The notes beneath the pieces were generated by a model. The model did no database searches. It was not told the DNA's origin and saw only the letters and a list, made by a program, of their open reading frames with translations. Below, one piece after another: positions 1-10,500 of a DNA stretch of 64,000 nucleotides. Source of the DNA: Echinococcus granulosus (taxonomy: Eukaryota; Platyhelminthes; Cestoda; Cyclophyllidea; Taeniidae); NCBI RefSeq assembly GCF_000524195.1, contig NW_020170386.1, forward strand, positions 1,202,105-1,266,104. The letters are read 5' to 3'. The translations under genes were made by a program, and so were the position numbers. The stretch's first letter is position 1. Each line of letters starts with the position of its first letter.

Positions 1-3000
1 AGTCTTTTTACCCATTGTCATTTTATCACTTAAGGTCATTACCTGCTTTATAATGTGTGTGTAATGTCGTGATGGCTGATGGACCTCTAATAAAGCACTT
101 ACTTAACTAGATTTCGAGCATTTTCAACTTAACTGTGGAAATCAAAATGGCTATCATTAATGCCGTTTTGTAGTTTTTCCAGCCTCCCTCAAAGTATATG
201 CAGGACTAACTATTATTACTAACCTTGGGCTGGTACACTAGCCACTGCGGTAAGGCTACTAGGACGGGAGTAAAAGCCACAGATACTGGATATCCCGTGC
301 ATGTAAATGTACGTTAAAATCGATGTCGAGGGAATGCGCTTTGTCTGAGCTCTTATCTTGCCCGGTGTTACTGCGTTTATGCAAGAACTTTTTATCCACT
401 ATTCGTTAATATCGCGTTTAGACTAATTTGAATAGAAAAAAATTACTGTGGCAGTCAATCACAAAGTGCGAGGACAGGCTCGATTATTCACGTGACAAGA
501 CCTTGATTTTTCACGCAGAGTAGGTGGGCCGACACGATGTGCACTTATTTTTTTAGCAACCACCACCTGAGTCGCTAATGTACCTCCTCGCTGAAATGAG
601 TGGTTTTGCAGTGGGCCAAGCAACGGAGGTAATGGCTGGAGGGGCGATTATGAGGGCGGGGGAGCCAGACGGTGATGCGAGCGGGCGAAGCGATGGGCCG
701 TGCGTGGAGAGTCAAACCGTGGACACCGTTGTCGGAAATGTGCCCTCTCAACTCAGTGCCTAAATTATCCTTCAAACCTAAAAAAAAAAATGGCAAAACA
801 ACACCCAGGAGCCACTGCTGATCGGAAGGTTCGAAAACCACCTTCCAAATTAAATAGGAACCAGTAACTTATCTGTATGAAATAATTCTTACTCAATCTC
901 ACATTTCTTTTTGCCACTGTTAGGCACAAACCGGTCCCAAATCCGTAACGAGCTTGTGTACATCAGTACCGGTACTAGCCTCGCGCGGGAGTTTACGAGG
1001 TGGAACTTTACTCTCCCTTGAACAAATAACCTCAATTTCGTATGACTGAATTCAAGCTACCTACTGCTGTGAAAAGCTGTCCAATTCAACTCTTTAGTTT
1101 CCCAGCTATCTAGTGGTCTGACGGGCTCCATGACTCCTCCTGTCCTATCGAATAACGGCTGAACACGTCTCTCACCTAGCTGTGCATCCCATGTTCCGCT
1201 AATACAGTAACGCAGTAGGAAATCAAATGCATATGTAACCAACAGCGAACCCCATCGACGTCGACTTCTACGGCAGAGCTGCATTGTTTAGGATATAAGG
1301 ATGTTGCGAAACGAAACGAGGTAGGCGAAATAAAGAATCCCCAATAAATTGTCCGACACCGTTAGCCGCCGAAATTGTTAGAAGTGTTCGAATATACTAA
1401 AACCACCGGACGAAACGAGGGCTCTAGCACTAACTATTGTTACAGCTTACTTTTGTCATTTAATATGTGTTTTGAAGCAAAATAACAATTGCAAATGAAA
1501 AGGAACAGTGCCATGACGGCTCCAGTTGAATGCAGGGAGCCTAGGCTAGTCCGCAGTGCGGCGGTAGGCGCAAGGACTCAAGAGTCTCCTGCACCCTTCC
1601 ATCGATTTGCTTATTCATTGGTCGATAAGGGCGGCTGCGGTGCGTACGTGTGTGTCCACTCCGCGTGCACAAGCATGGGCTCGCGATTGCACCATATGGA
1701 GACGCTTCTTTATTGGCTAATTGTACCCGGGTTAAAGCGGAGACCCAGGGTAGATCCTCATTCGTCGGCGGAGCTATGCCTGCCGGTTCTCTCTTGTGGG
1801 ACGCTTTCTCGCCTTCCCGGTCGGTGAGCCCTAATACCAATCAGGCATCTCAACCTCTGTGGCTCCTGGGTAACACTTTTTCTCAGCGTAAGTAGGTCTG
1901 TGGTAACACTTTCCATCTGTAATCATCTGCTTCATGCAAAACAACTCGTGTCAAGCTTGCAGAACAACCCAGTCAGACGTTCGTAAGAGCAACTCTGCCT
2001 TCAAGCCAGGAGACAGGTGGTAGTCTGACGATTTATATGTGCACATATGATGATGCTTAGTCAGTGCAAGAAGCTGAGCTATGGTCCACTTAGGTCCACG
2101 GTCAAAACGGCCTTATTCGACTCATGTAGTGGCAATGTTTTTCACTTCTTTTAGAAAATCCGGGTCACGGCGAACGCTACACTCTTGCGGTGGAACAAAT
2201 TAATCGCTGGCGTGATCTGTGAGTTTTTTTTTCTGGTATTCTGTGTAGTGGAAAGGTTAGCTTAGTCTCAGCGTCACATGTCGTAACGCATTAACTTCGA
2301 ATACGTTGACTTGCTCTGTCCTTGTCCATGTTGCTTCTCCATTTACCGCTTTGACGGTCGTGTGGGCAGCGGACCTTCACATTCTTCAGTGTTTTGGACC
2401 CTCAGGGATGAGTGTTTAATCGCATCATATAGTTGATAATCAAGTTAAGCGGCCCTTCTGGGGTAGCTGAATAGTGACCGATATCCGGCATTCCATCAGT
2501 TTATCTGTAATCGCGGACGTTCTCACGGTTCGCTTCCGCGTTTTTACCCGAGAATTTTGGAAACTGTGCCTTCTATAGTCTGGGTAGCATTACCCCAAAC
2601 AATCGTATCCGCAGGCTAGCTCACATCCTCAGACCATAAAGTTCAACCTGAAGTTTGAACATATTCAGAGGGCTGCAACCGACCAGTAGCATGGATTTGT
2701 ATTGCTATTCAGGAAAAGGTAGACGCTTGGACTGCTAGTCAACGAGGGTCGAAGCTCGGTTACCTGTCTCGGGCCCTTCCACCACTTTGAGATTGGCGTG
2801 TTCGGGGTGTCGATGGGTGTGGCATAGCAATCTTGATTCGCAGTTCCGTTCGAAGTCTCCTGATATATGAGCCTTAGTTACCTGAGTTTGTGCTACCGCT
2901 CCGAGGGCTTCGTCGTTTTGTTTATCACTATTTGAGCGACAAAACGTTACTGTTTTTTTATAAAGTTGGAGGTTTTTCTTCAGTTAGTCGCTTGGGTTGT

Positions 3001-4841
3001 ATCAGCAAGATAGGGGGTGGTGGTGGGTTTGCTGCAGTTGGCTTTTATCCCTAGCGTGCTGAATTTCAGTAAACCACTGTGTCTGCTAGCGATGCGAATT
3101 GCAGATTGCTCGGCAGAAGCCTGTCACGGAGCCCATTGCGCTGTGGATGCACGTTTGCTGATCGCGTACTATTTTTGAACATCATTAGTTTCGGAAATGT
3201 AGACGCACTACTTAAAAAAGGTGGCATATGCTGTGTTCCCCCAATGATGACTGGGGGACAGATGGCGAGTCAAGGCAATTGCGTGTTTTAGTTCCTCCGA
3301 AATCCTGACCTTAACTCCGGTCGGGCAAAACACCCCGGGTTTGGGAGTTTACCCTCTCGGTTGGCACCTGAGTTGTGCAACCGCGGTCGCTGTCAGAGGA
3401 ATACTGGCTTTTAGAAGTTCGTTCGGCTCGCCTAAATCAAGCTTCGTTTTCGTTCAAGTTCGAGGCAGCGGATCCCTACAAGGTTCCGGTGCAGGATAAT
3501 ACTGCTCTGCCCTCGCTTCGGTTTTATTACTCCCCTCGTCTCCGGACGGACATGTGATCCGTCTAGACTGTCGTCTCTACCGTGCTGGCATTTAATCGAT
3601 GCTGAAAAAGTGTTCCGACTTACATAGGTTTTCGGGGCTATCTCAGCCATTGTCGGGGCTGGAGAAAGCAACTGAGAGGGGTTGTTTGGTTAGCTTTGAG
3701 GTGCACTGTGTGTCGGCCCACAAGTTCGCAAAAGCCGAGGGGCATGCCTTCACCTGACGGCGGTGGGTGCCTATGGATATGGGCTGTTGGGTTTCCGTTG
3801 CAGATGAGCGCGAAGGTACAAAGTGTATGGTAGATCACAAGGCCAAGCGGTCCAATCCCCGGAGGGACGTATAGAATTCTGGTCTTTAATTCTGGGGGTG
3901 ACACCAAAGGGCGGGGCGAGTGCGTAAAGTAACGAACCATAGGATCATGTAGCTTCTTAGGTCTGGGTTATCTGTTTGCTCAATTTCCTCCACATCATCT
4001 GGTGCCACTTTGATTGTCAAGTAGGTGCGGGTCCCTATCCATGTCAAAAGGTGTTGACTAGCACGTGATGGCCGTTTTATTGGGCAAGGTCCGTCTACTG
4101 TTTGCACTCGGTGGCAATCCTTTTATGAGTTTGCGCCCAATGCAAGATTAGGCTCCTACCTTAAGTTGGTTTAACATAAAGCCTTTTTTTCCGTGGTAGC
4201 AGCAACCACTGTGCGTTAGTTAAGTGGGTCTGTACGCCCATTGGAGTTTCTAGTGCGGCTGAGCACGTTGGCGGGGCATCTTCTGGCTATCCAGGCTGCT
4301 GTCCTCCGTGAGCTTGTCGGCTGACTCATTTTGGGACCCGGGGGGAGAGGGGCGTGAAGTTGATATGCCGACATTAATCTAGTGATTTTTGCTCACTATG
4401 CCTGGCGCAATCGCCCAGTTTCAGTCGCCGTGACCAAGTGCGACTCGAAAGGAGGCGGCGAGGGAACGATGCTTCCTTGTAGCCGGGGCCTCCATGCTTG
4501 TCAGCTCACCCCTCAAAGAGTGTAGAGAATGCGTTACGAAGCCCAACGCCTCCCTCAAGTTGTCACAATTTGAACTCTCCCTAGGGCAGCGTTATTGCTG
4601 TAAAGCTTGTATCGTGGACGGCAAGTTGATAGTGCATTGTCTGCTCCGTGTCTTTCTTCATTTTCTTTCGACTAAGTTTGCTGGGGAGGTCAGTAACACC
4701 CGAGTAACTTTAGGTAGGAAGAGGAGCACCCATTTTTCAAAATGGGAAGTTTTGTCGGGTGCAACGCTTCTAAGCCCTTGGGTGCTGCACGCTGGTGCAG
4801 CGGTCGCCCCTTGCCTTGATGGACGTCTTATTTTCTTGCAG
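1..4841. other. Region upstream of nanos, no gene resolved
   Basis: No protein or RNA gene was recognised here. The sequence is noticeably less AT-rich than the rest of the window: sampled 60-base lines give about 45-63% GC, against about 23% for a sampled line near 16.4 kb. Open frames of up to 121 codons occur on both strands, as expected by chance at this composition, and none shows a known domain. The 5' exon or exons of nanos probably lie here or further upstream. A GC-rich patch near 1.6-1.85 kb carries CCAAT-type boxes in both orientations (about 1617 and 1835) and could be regulatory. Confidence 0.5.
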
Positions 4842-5609
4842 GATAAAAACCTACTATGAACAGGGGATTCCCATGGATAATCCTCTACTATATCGCCTGA
4901 CCAATTTTCTCGGCCAGTTAGTTCCCCTAATCCGTCATCTTAGCGAGGCAAACATGGATCTTTGTGTCTTCTGCCGGAACAACAACGAGACTTTTGAGAT
5001 GTATACCAGCCACAAGGTATGATTCTGGGAGGGTTGCCACGCAATCTTGGTTATGCAATGAAAAGGGTTTAATCAATCAGCCTTACCGTATGCGGAGGCT
5101 CTGTACTTTGCCACTTAGTCTATATGGAAGTGTGATGGCGCAGACCCTCTTTGCTACAGCTTATAGCACTCGTGGCATTTTTGCGGTAGGATAGCAAGCC
5201 GCCGCAGAGTGCGACCAGTAAGGCGGGGCGTCCGTGAGTATCCTGCCAGGCGTATTAATTCTTTCCTCCATGACAGGTGAAGGACAGGGCAGGTCGTGTC
5301 ATCTGCCCAGTACTGCGTCGATTTGTCTGCCCACTGTGCTCGGCTACGGGGGACTACGCACACACCATTCGCTACTGCCCACTCTCGAGCCATAACGCCA
5401 CCGTCTCTGCCGGCTTCGGAATGCGTCTCCCCGCCGGCGCCACGGCCGCCACCACCACTGCCCACCACCGCCTGTTTGAACCCACGGCCGCCGCTACCTC
5501 ACTCGATAGCGGCGCCTCCTGCTGCGTGAACATTGACAACAATGACAGTGGGGGGAGATTAATCGACCAGTTGATGCTGGAGAGCTGCCGTAATTTCTCG
5601 CTCAGCTAA
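4842..5609 (+). CDS. nanos: Nanos, (CCHC)2 zinc-finger RNA-binding translational repressor; two 3' exons, 5' end unresolved
   Basis: Two exons are joined: 4842-5016 and 5277-5609, with a 260-bp GT-AG phase-0 intron at 5017-5276. The join restores the complete Nanos double finger. Counting from the ATG at 4873, the ligands are C31-X2-C34-X12-H47-X10-C58, then seven residues, then C66-X2-C69-X7-H77-X4-C82. The family signatures [12 protein letters not shown] and [11 protein letters not shown] are visible, and the intron interrupts the first finger after SHK. Nanos proteins bind RNA together with Pumilio and recruit deadenylases to silence mRNAs in germ cells and stem cells; that is family knowledge. 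A tract ending TTCTTGCAG just before 4842 looks like a splice acceptor, and the frame stays open back to it. So either upstream exon(s) exist, or a leader is trans-spliced there and the ATG at 4873 is used, giving 158 residues. The roughly 75-residue tail after the fingers is Ala/Thr/Ser-rich at first and not conserved by eye. No AATAAA was found close downstream. Confidence 0.9.
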
Positions 5610-7016
5610 TCTAATGCGGCCCTTCCTTTCACATCTATTTTAACACTAATAGACTACTCTTTGTTAATGTTAAATGTGAATAGATTCTTTAAAAATTAGG
5701 CGTAAGTTCTTGTGTATCCAAAGTAGGGTCATGTAATGGCTGTGAGGGGAGGGCCGCGAGTTCATCAGAGGAGTGCGCTGATATCTAGCACCATGGCTGC
5801 TTTGTCCTCAAGGGTACGGCCAGAGATCGAGTTTAGTGGTGGTTCAATACAAAGATCTGCTGGGGTTATTACCCTGATTGGGGTGCTTGGGGCTGTTCAA
5901 TAATTTGATAAGGAGGCCCCACCCAAAATTCACTTTGGGCAGTGGTTCTTGCGTCAGTTTTGCCTCATAAGTCAACGTACCCGGGCGGCTGATCGGCGTT
6001 TTTGCCACAGGGAGGAGCGTGATGAAGGCTGAAGCCTTCCCCTATTGATTTTGCTTGAGGAACCTTAGATGCGGGTGACTCCAGCTGAGTTGGTAGCCTG
6101 GGAAGCCATGACATCGGGGCCGGAACCCTGCGGGACGCATGTGGCATCAGGGACTCCGGCCGTTTCAATGCGAGAATTTTAACATCTAAGCGCCCGCTTC
6201 TCTTCGCACAATTCCAGCCCCATCGTTGCCCTATTTATCAAGCCGGGACCCGGCTGGAGGCAGCCTTTCCATGCCACCATTGCGGTAAAGCGTTAGAACC
6301 GTCCAGAGTCCGAACGGCCGCATAGAGAACCTGAGCCGGATGATGATGCCGGTGATGCGCCGCCTGCTAGCCCCCGTCCATTTACCAGCCAAGAGAGGCG
6401 ACGTCACGTCCTCGAAGCGCAGCTCGCAAACTGAGTCGAAGTCCCACCACCGCCGGCCACCTGAACGTTACAATCGCTATGACTGGCTCGACATTGCTAT
6501 CCGAAGTCTATAAAAATCTGACTGTTTTGAAGAACTGAGACAACCACCCACAGCGTCACCAAACACCGCTCCTCAGGACTGCCAGGGGACTATTACAATC
6601 GGCTAACGGCAACTAGATCAGCAAACTGTAAGCAATTTGCTCAAGAGCCTAACCCAGACCAAGCTCAGCCGACACAAATCACGCCGGACGAGCCCAGCGA
6701 CTATCCGAAACGGGGCAACCCACAAACAGGAACAAGCAAAACCAGCCAACAACCAATAGCACCATAATTTGACCAAATCTGAAGCAAAGGTACCAGCACG
6801 CTATGCCGCCGAGTATGCATCGAGTAAATACAAATGTCTCCAACCTTGATCAGCTTACTTTGGAACAGATAAACTGAATCGAGCGCCATTCGTTACGATT
6901 GAAAACATAAAAACGGTCACTAAACTGTGGACATTGGTACAAAACGCAAATGTCTAAAAAATAAACAAGGTCTCAACCGGTGGTTCCAAAGAAGAGTAAC
7001 AATACGAAGAACGCGA
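5610..7016. other. Spacer between nanos and RPS11
   Basis: This spacer contains the nanos 3' flank and a GC-rich stretch at about 5.95-6.5 kb. The 15-base near-palindrome AGCCGGGACCCGGCT sits at 6241-6255, with seven-base arms around one central base. A GACGTCAC element similar to a CRE lies near 6399. One unassigned open frame (6292-6513) is listed separately. From about 6.5 to 7.0 kb I see nothing recognisable except the RPS11 3' flank. Confidence 0.5.
6292..6513 (+). CDS. Unassigned open frame in a GC-rich spacer (doubtful)
   Basis: This is an open frame of 73 codons before its TAA at 6511, with its first ATG near 6340 (about 57 residues from there). The translation is rich in Arg, Ser and His (for example PAKRGDVTSSKRSSQTES) and ends in WLDIAIRSL. 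I recognise no domain. It starts immediately after an in-frame stop and has no clear splice acceptor. It could be a 3' exon of an unknown gene, part of a nanos transcript, or a chance frame in GC-rich DNA; chance is the default. Confidence 0.15.
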   Translation, partial: VRTVQSPNGRIENLSRMMMPVMRRLLAPVHLPAKRGDVTSSKRSSQTESKSHHRRPPERYNRYDWLDIAIRSL

Positions 7017-7022
7017 TTTATT
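7017..7022 (-). terminator. Polyadenylation signal of RPS11
   Basis: On the - strand the hexamer AATAAA begins 14 bases after the RPS11 stop codon. It is followed by T- and GT-containing sequence, as expected for a cleavage and polyadenylation site. This implies a very short 3' UTR, common for ribosomal protein genes. Confidence 0.75.
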
Positions 7023-7035
7023 GACACAAGCCAAC

Positions 7036-7509
7036 TCAGAACTTATTGAACCCCTTCTTCGACTTGTAGCCGCTTGCCTTCGACACTTTGATAACGTTGT
7101 AGCTCACAGTCTTGCTAAGTGGCCTGCATTCACCGCAAGTGACCGTATCACCCACTTGGACATCGCGGAAGCATGGGGACATATGAACGGACATATTCTT
7201 ATGTCGCTTCTCAAAACGCTTGTATTTCTTGACGTACTTCATGTAATCACGACGAATTACAATAGTACGGTTCATCTTCATCTTGCGAACGGTTCCAGTA
7301 AGAATACGACCGCGAATTGTGACGTCACTCGTAAAGGGACATTTCTTATCGATGTAGGTGCCAAAGATAGCCTCTTTCGGGGTTTTGTAGCCCAGGCCGA
7401 TGGATTTGTAATAACGTGACCCCTTCTTACCTAGTAGTTTCTGCTTCTGATAAGCACGTTCAATCTACAAAGGAAAATAACGAAGACAAGGAAGAACCTG
7501 CTCAGCCAT
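7036..7509 (-). CDS. RPS11: Small-subunit ribosomal protein uS17 (RPS11), two coding exons
   Basis: Coding exons are 7498-7509 (ATG plus three codons, MAEQ) and 7036-7464, separated by a 33-bp GT-AG intron at 7465-7497. Reading through the intron hits an in-frame TAG, so splicing is required. The product is 146 residues. It matches eukaryotic RPS11 through [41 protein letters not shown], the run [30 protein letters not shown] and [18 protein letters not shown], ending in NKF. RPS11 is a structural component of the 40S subunit body that binds 18S rRNA. It is about 12 residues shorter than the usual 158, because the segment between QKQ and RYYK is shortened to KLLGKKGS, where most animals carry a PTIFxNxK-like stretch. 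The upstream strand has a pyrimidine run CTTTTGCTTC about 20 bases before the ATG, a possible TOP-like transcription start. Confidence 0.95.
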
Positions 7510-10500
7510 CGAACAAAACACGCTGAAGCAAAAGCGAGCGCGTCACCGGCTAGTCGTTTAAAATAAGCACATAAAGCGAGCTTGTTTTCTTTATCTTGTT
7601 AGCGCGATTAATTTAGCACCTCTAATTCATTAGTTATTCGTTAATTGGACTTTTTTAAGAAAGCTGGCTTGCAGCTGAATTGATTCACTTTTTAGGGATA
7701 TTTTGAATCCATTTTAGAAGGACCCATTTTTAAAAAAAAGGCAATTTTAATACCTTGCTTACTTGTTTCATGGAAACGGCATAAAGGAGATAAACCTCTT
7801 TAAATATATTTGGAACGCCTGCAATTTTCATGTAAGGGCGTGGCTGCCCTATCGACAAAATCGACTTCAGTGTAGCGTTATGTAGAGCGAGGCTCCTCGG
7901 TCTCCGCTTCCCGATTCCTAGCGTTCCTAGACAAGCCCAGTTGATTTGCTTTGGACATCTTTATTAAAGGTGACAAGATGGATAGGGAAAATACAATATT
8001 CAAGAGGGAGGGGAGCCGCAGTCACTAGGTAAGGGAGAGGACGATCCGGTTACAAGATTCAAATTTCTTGATTGCCTCCTCCCTGAAAGGCACCTTAAAA
8101 CAACATAAGTATTACAGTTAGACGCTTTGCGCAGATTCGATAGCTTATTACCTCTACGTAGCACTTGCTTAGGCTTGCGGAATAGTAGACCGTCTTGTGC
8201 TGTGGCAGTAGACAGCCTTCTTATCTGTATTCCCATATTTGTGCTTTATTAAGTTGCCAAAGCCGTATATATTTACCATCTCAATTATATTGAAAAATCA
8301 CATTTGCATAAATGGTGAGGAATGGTTAAGGGTGTGTGCGCTGCTTTACACCCTCTTCAAACTATCACCTTGCGCTCCGAGCAGAGTATTGTTGCACCTT
8401 AAGGCCCTCGATTACTCACTGACTTTGGGACATTTTCGTTTATTGTAAAGACTATTTCTCCCAAAGATGCATATAGCCAAATTTTTTAATAAACGGGTTG
8501 AGTTTGTACTGTGAAGTCCCAAGGCCTCCCTCAAGACGAAGGAATTTGTTATACTCGAGTAGAATACATATATTCAGCATCAGTAGGGCTTGGGCCTACT
8601 GGCGTGGCTCGAAGGCCAGCCCACTTAGCGAAAGCACTATGGTGGAGCACTTACATGGCTCCTTTACCAGGGCAGAATTAAACAAACTGACGTATTGCAT
8701 GTAGGAGTTATGACGTTTAAAGACATGTATTTGAGTGCGACCCAAATGGCATAATAAAACCTTCGGGTATAACTAAATAACTCAATTTGTTTGGATTCAA
8801 AGTGTTTCACTTAGCACTATATTTCAACGCTACTTCTGAATAACTTGCATTATGGGATTCTTAACACAAAGCTTTTAAACTGCGCAGGGGCTTTAAACGA
8901 TATGCATCGTGGTGGTTCTGGGAATAGGCAATGAAAACGTCCCTTATAACATGAAATTTTGGAAAGGCAGTTGAAGGATATCGGGATGAAAAGAACAATC
9001 ATTAAATGGTGTTGGGCATCAAATTACAACTATTCCCACTTAGTAATTTTGAAGATGCATTGGAGTTTTCAAAGAATTGCTGAACACAGATGTGAGTTTA
9101 AAGTACGAGATATTTTTTGCGCAAATTGTAATTTAGTTTTTCATTCAAAGCACAAGCAGGCTTTTTCACTGTTTTTTTTTCATTGAACCGATAATTCGGA
9201 ATGTGACCTGTATTGTCTTTGTCATATTTCATATTCGTCACTAATACAATGGAAACCCTGCCTCGGTCACTATCGGATCTATCACACATGACAGGGAAAT
9301 GTGCATAATGTAGGAATTCACTGCAATGCTGAAATTCACACTCCATTTTGCTAAGCCTAAATGGCTTTGCCATTAATGGGATCAGCCTGGAACATAGGCC
9401 TCATGATGATCCTGGATTCGTGCTACTCTTGTGCAGTTTTATGTCACGGCCACCACCATAAGTGGGCTTGTTCCACTATCCAGGTGTAAACGTGCTTTGG
9501 TTTTGCCACATTCGGGCCGATCCACACTCAACAATGAGCATGCCTTGTCCTCAAATAGCGCGTGAGTCAGCGATGTCGGCAAAACAGCTATTTTCACTAC
9601 ATCTAGATTCCCGACTCCGGACAAGGAAATTGTTTTTATTTTTGAAGGGTTTTGCGATGGCTTTTAGACTCTCCCATGCTCACGAGGTCCGGTAACACAT
9701 CTAAAACGATATTAAAGATCAAAGTGTTTCGTTGTGACATGATGTGAAACGGGACAGAAGCTGGTAGTGCCGACTTTAATTGCTTATCCGCTGTGCTGTT
9801 TATGAGTTCGAAAATTTGCATAAGAATTTACCTACCGTAACTCATAATCTAAAATGTCACTTCAGCCTCGAAGTTCTGGAAGTGATTTACAAAGAGGAAT
9901 TGAGGCTCCTGAGATTAATCGAGTAAAGTGCAATTGTAAAAGGAATAGGTACTTAAAGCTCACGAAGAACGCCTGTAACACCCTCATGAATTCTTCCTTT
10001 GATAAAACAATGATCAAAGCAATTAGGGAGAGTTGCAAACTTGCTTAATTATCCCTTAAAGTGAACAAGAATTGCAGTAAAAATGATACCATTACCAGAG
10101 GAAGCCATTCACTTTAAGCAAGCAGGGTTCAAGGAGCATAGCCGACTAAATAACACGAATCAAAAGAGTGGAAAAGTATTCTCGCCTTTGCTTAAGAAGC
10201 GAAAATTTTTTTGAAAAACTTGGACATTAAATGATGGAATTTCACTGTGCTCCATTGCAAACCTTTCCGTTAAGACTGGAATGTTATAACCAAGACTTGA
10301 CTATTTTTAAATGCCTGATTTTGACCATGAGGCCTTCGGTCAGTTAATTACCCCACTTTTAAGTACCCATGTACATTTCGTTCGAAGTCTATAACTTTAA
10401 ACAGTTGGCCAAGATTAAGAAATTTAAAATTGGAACTTTGTGATCTCAAATTGCGTTAACTTTCACTGGATTAATTTGTATAATCCTGGCTGTGGGCTTC

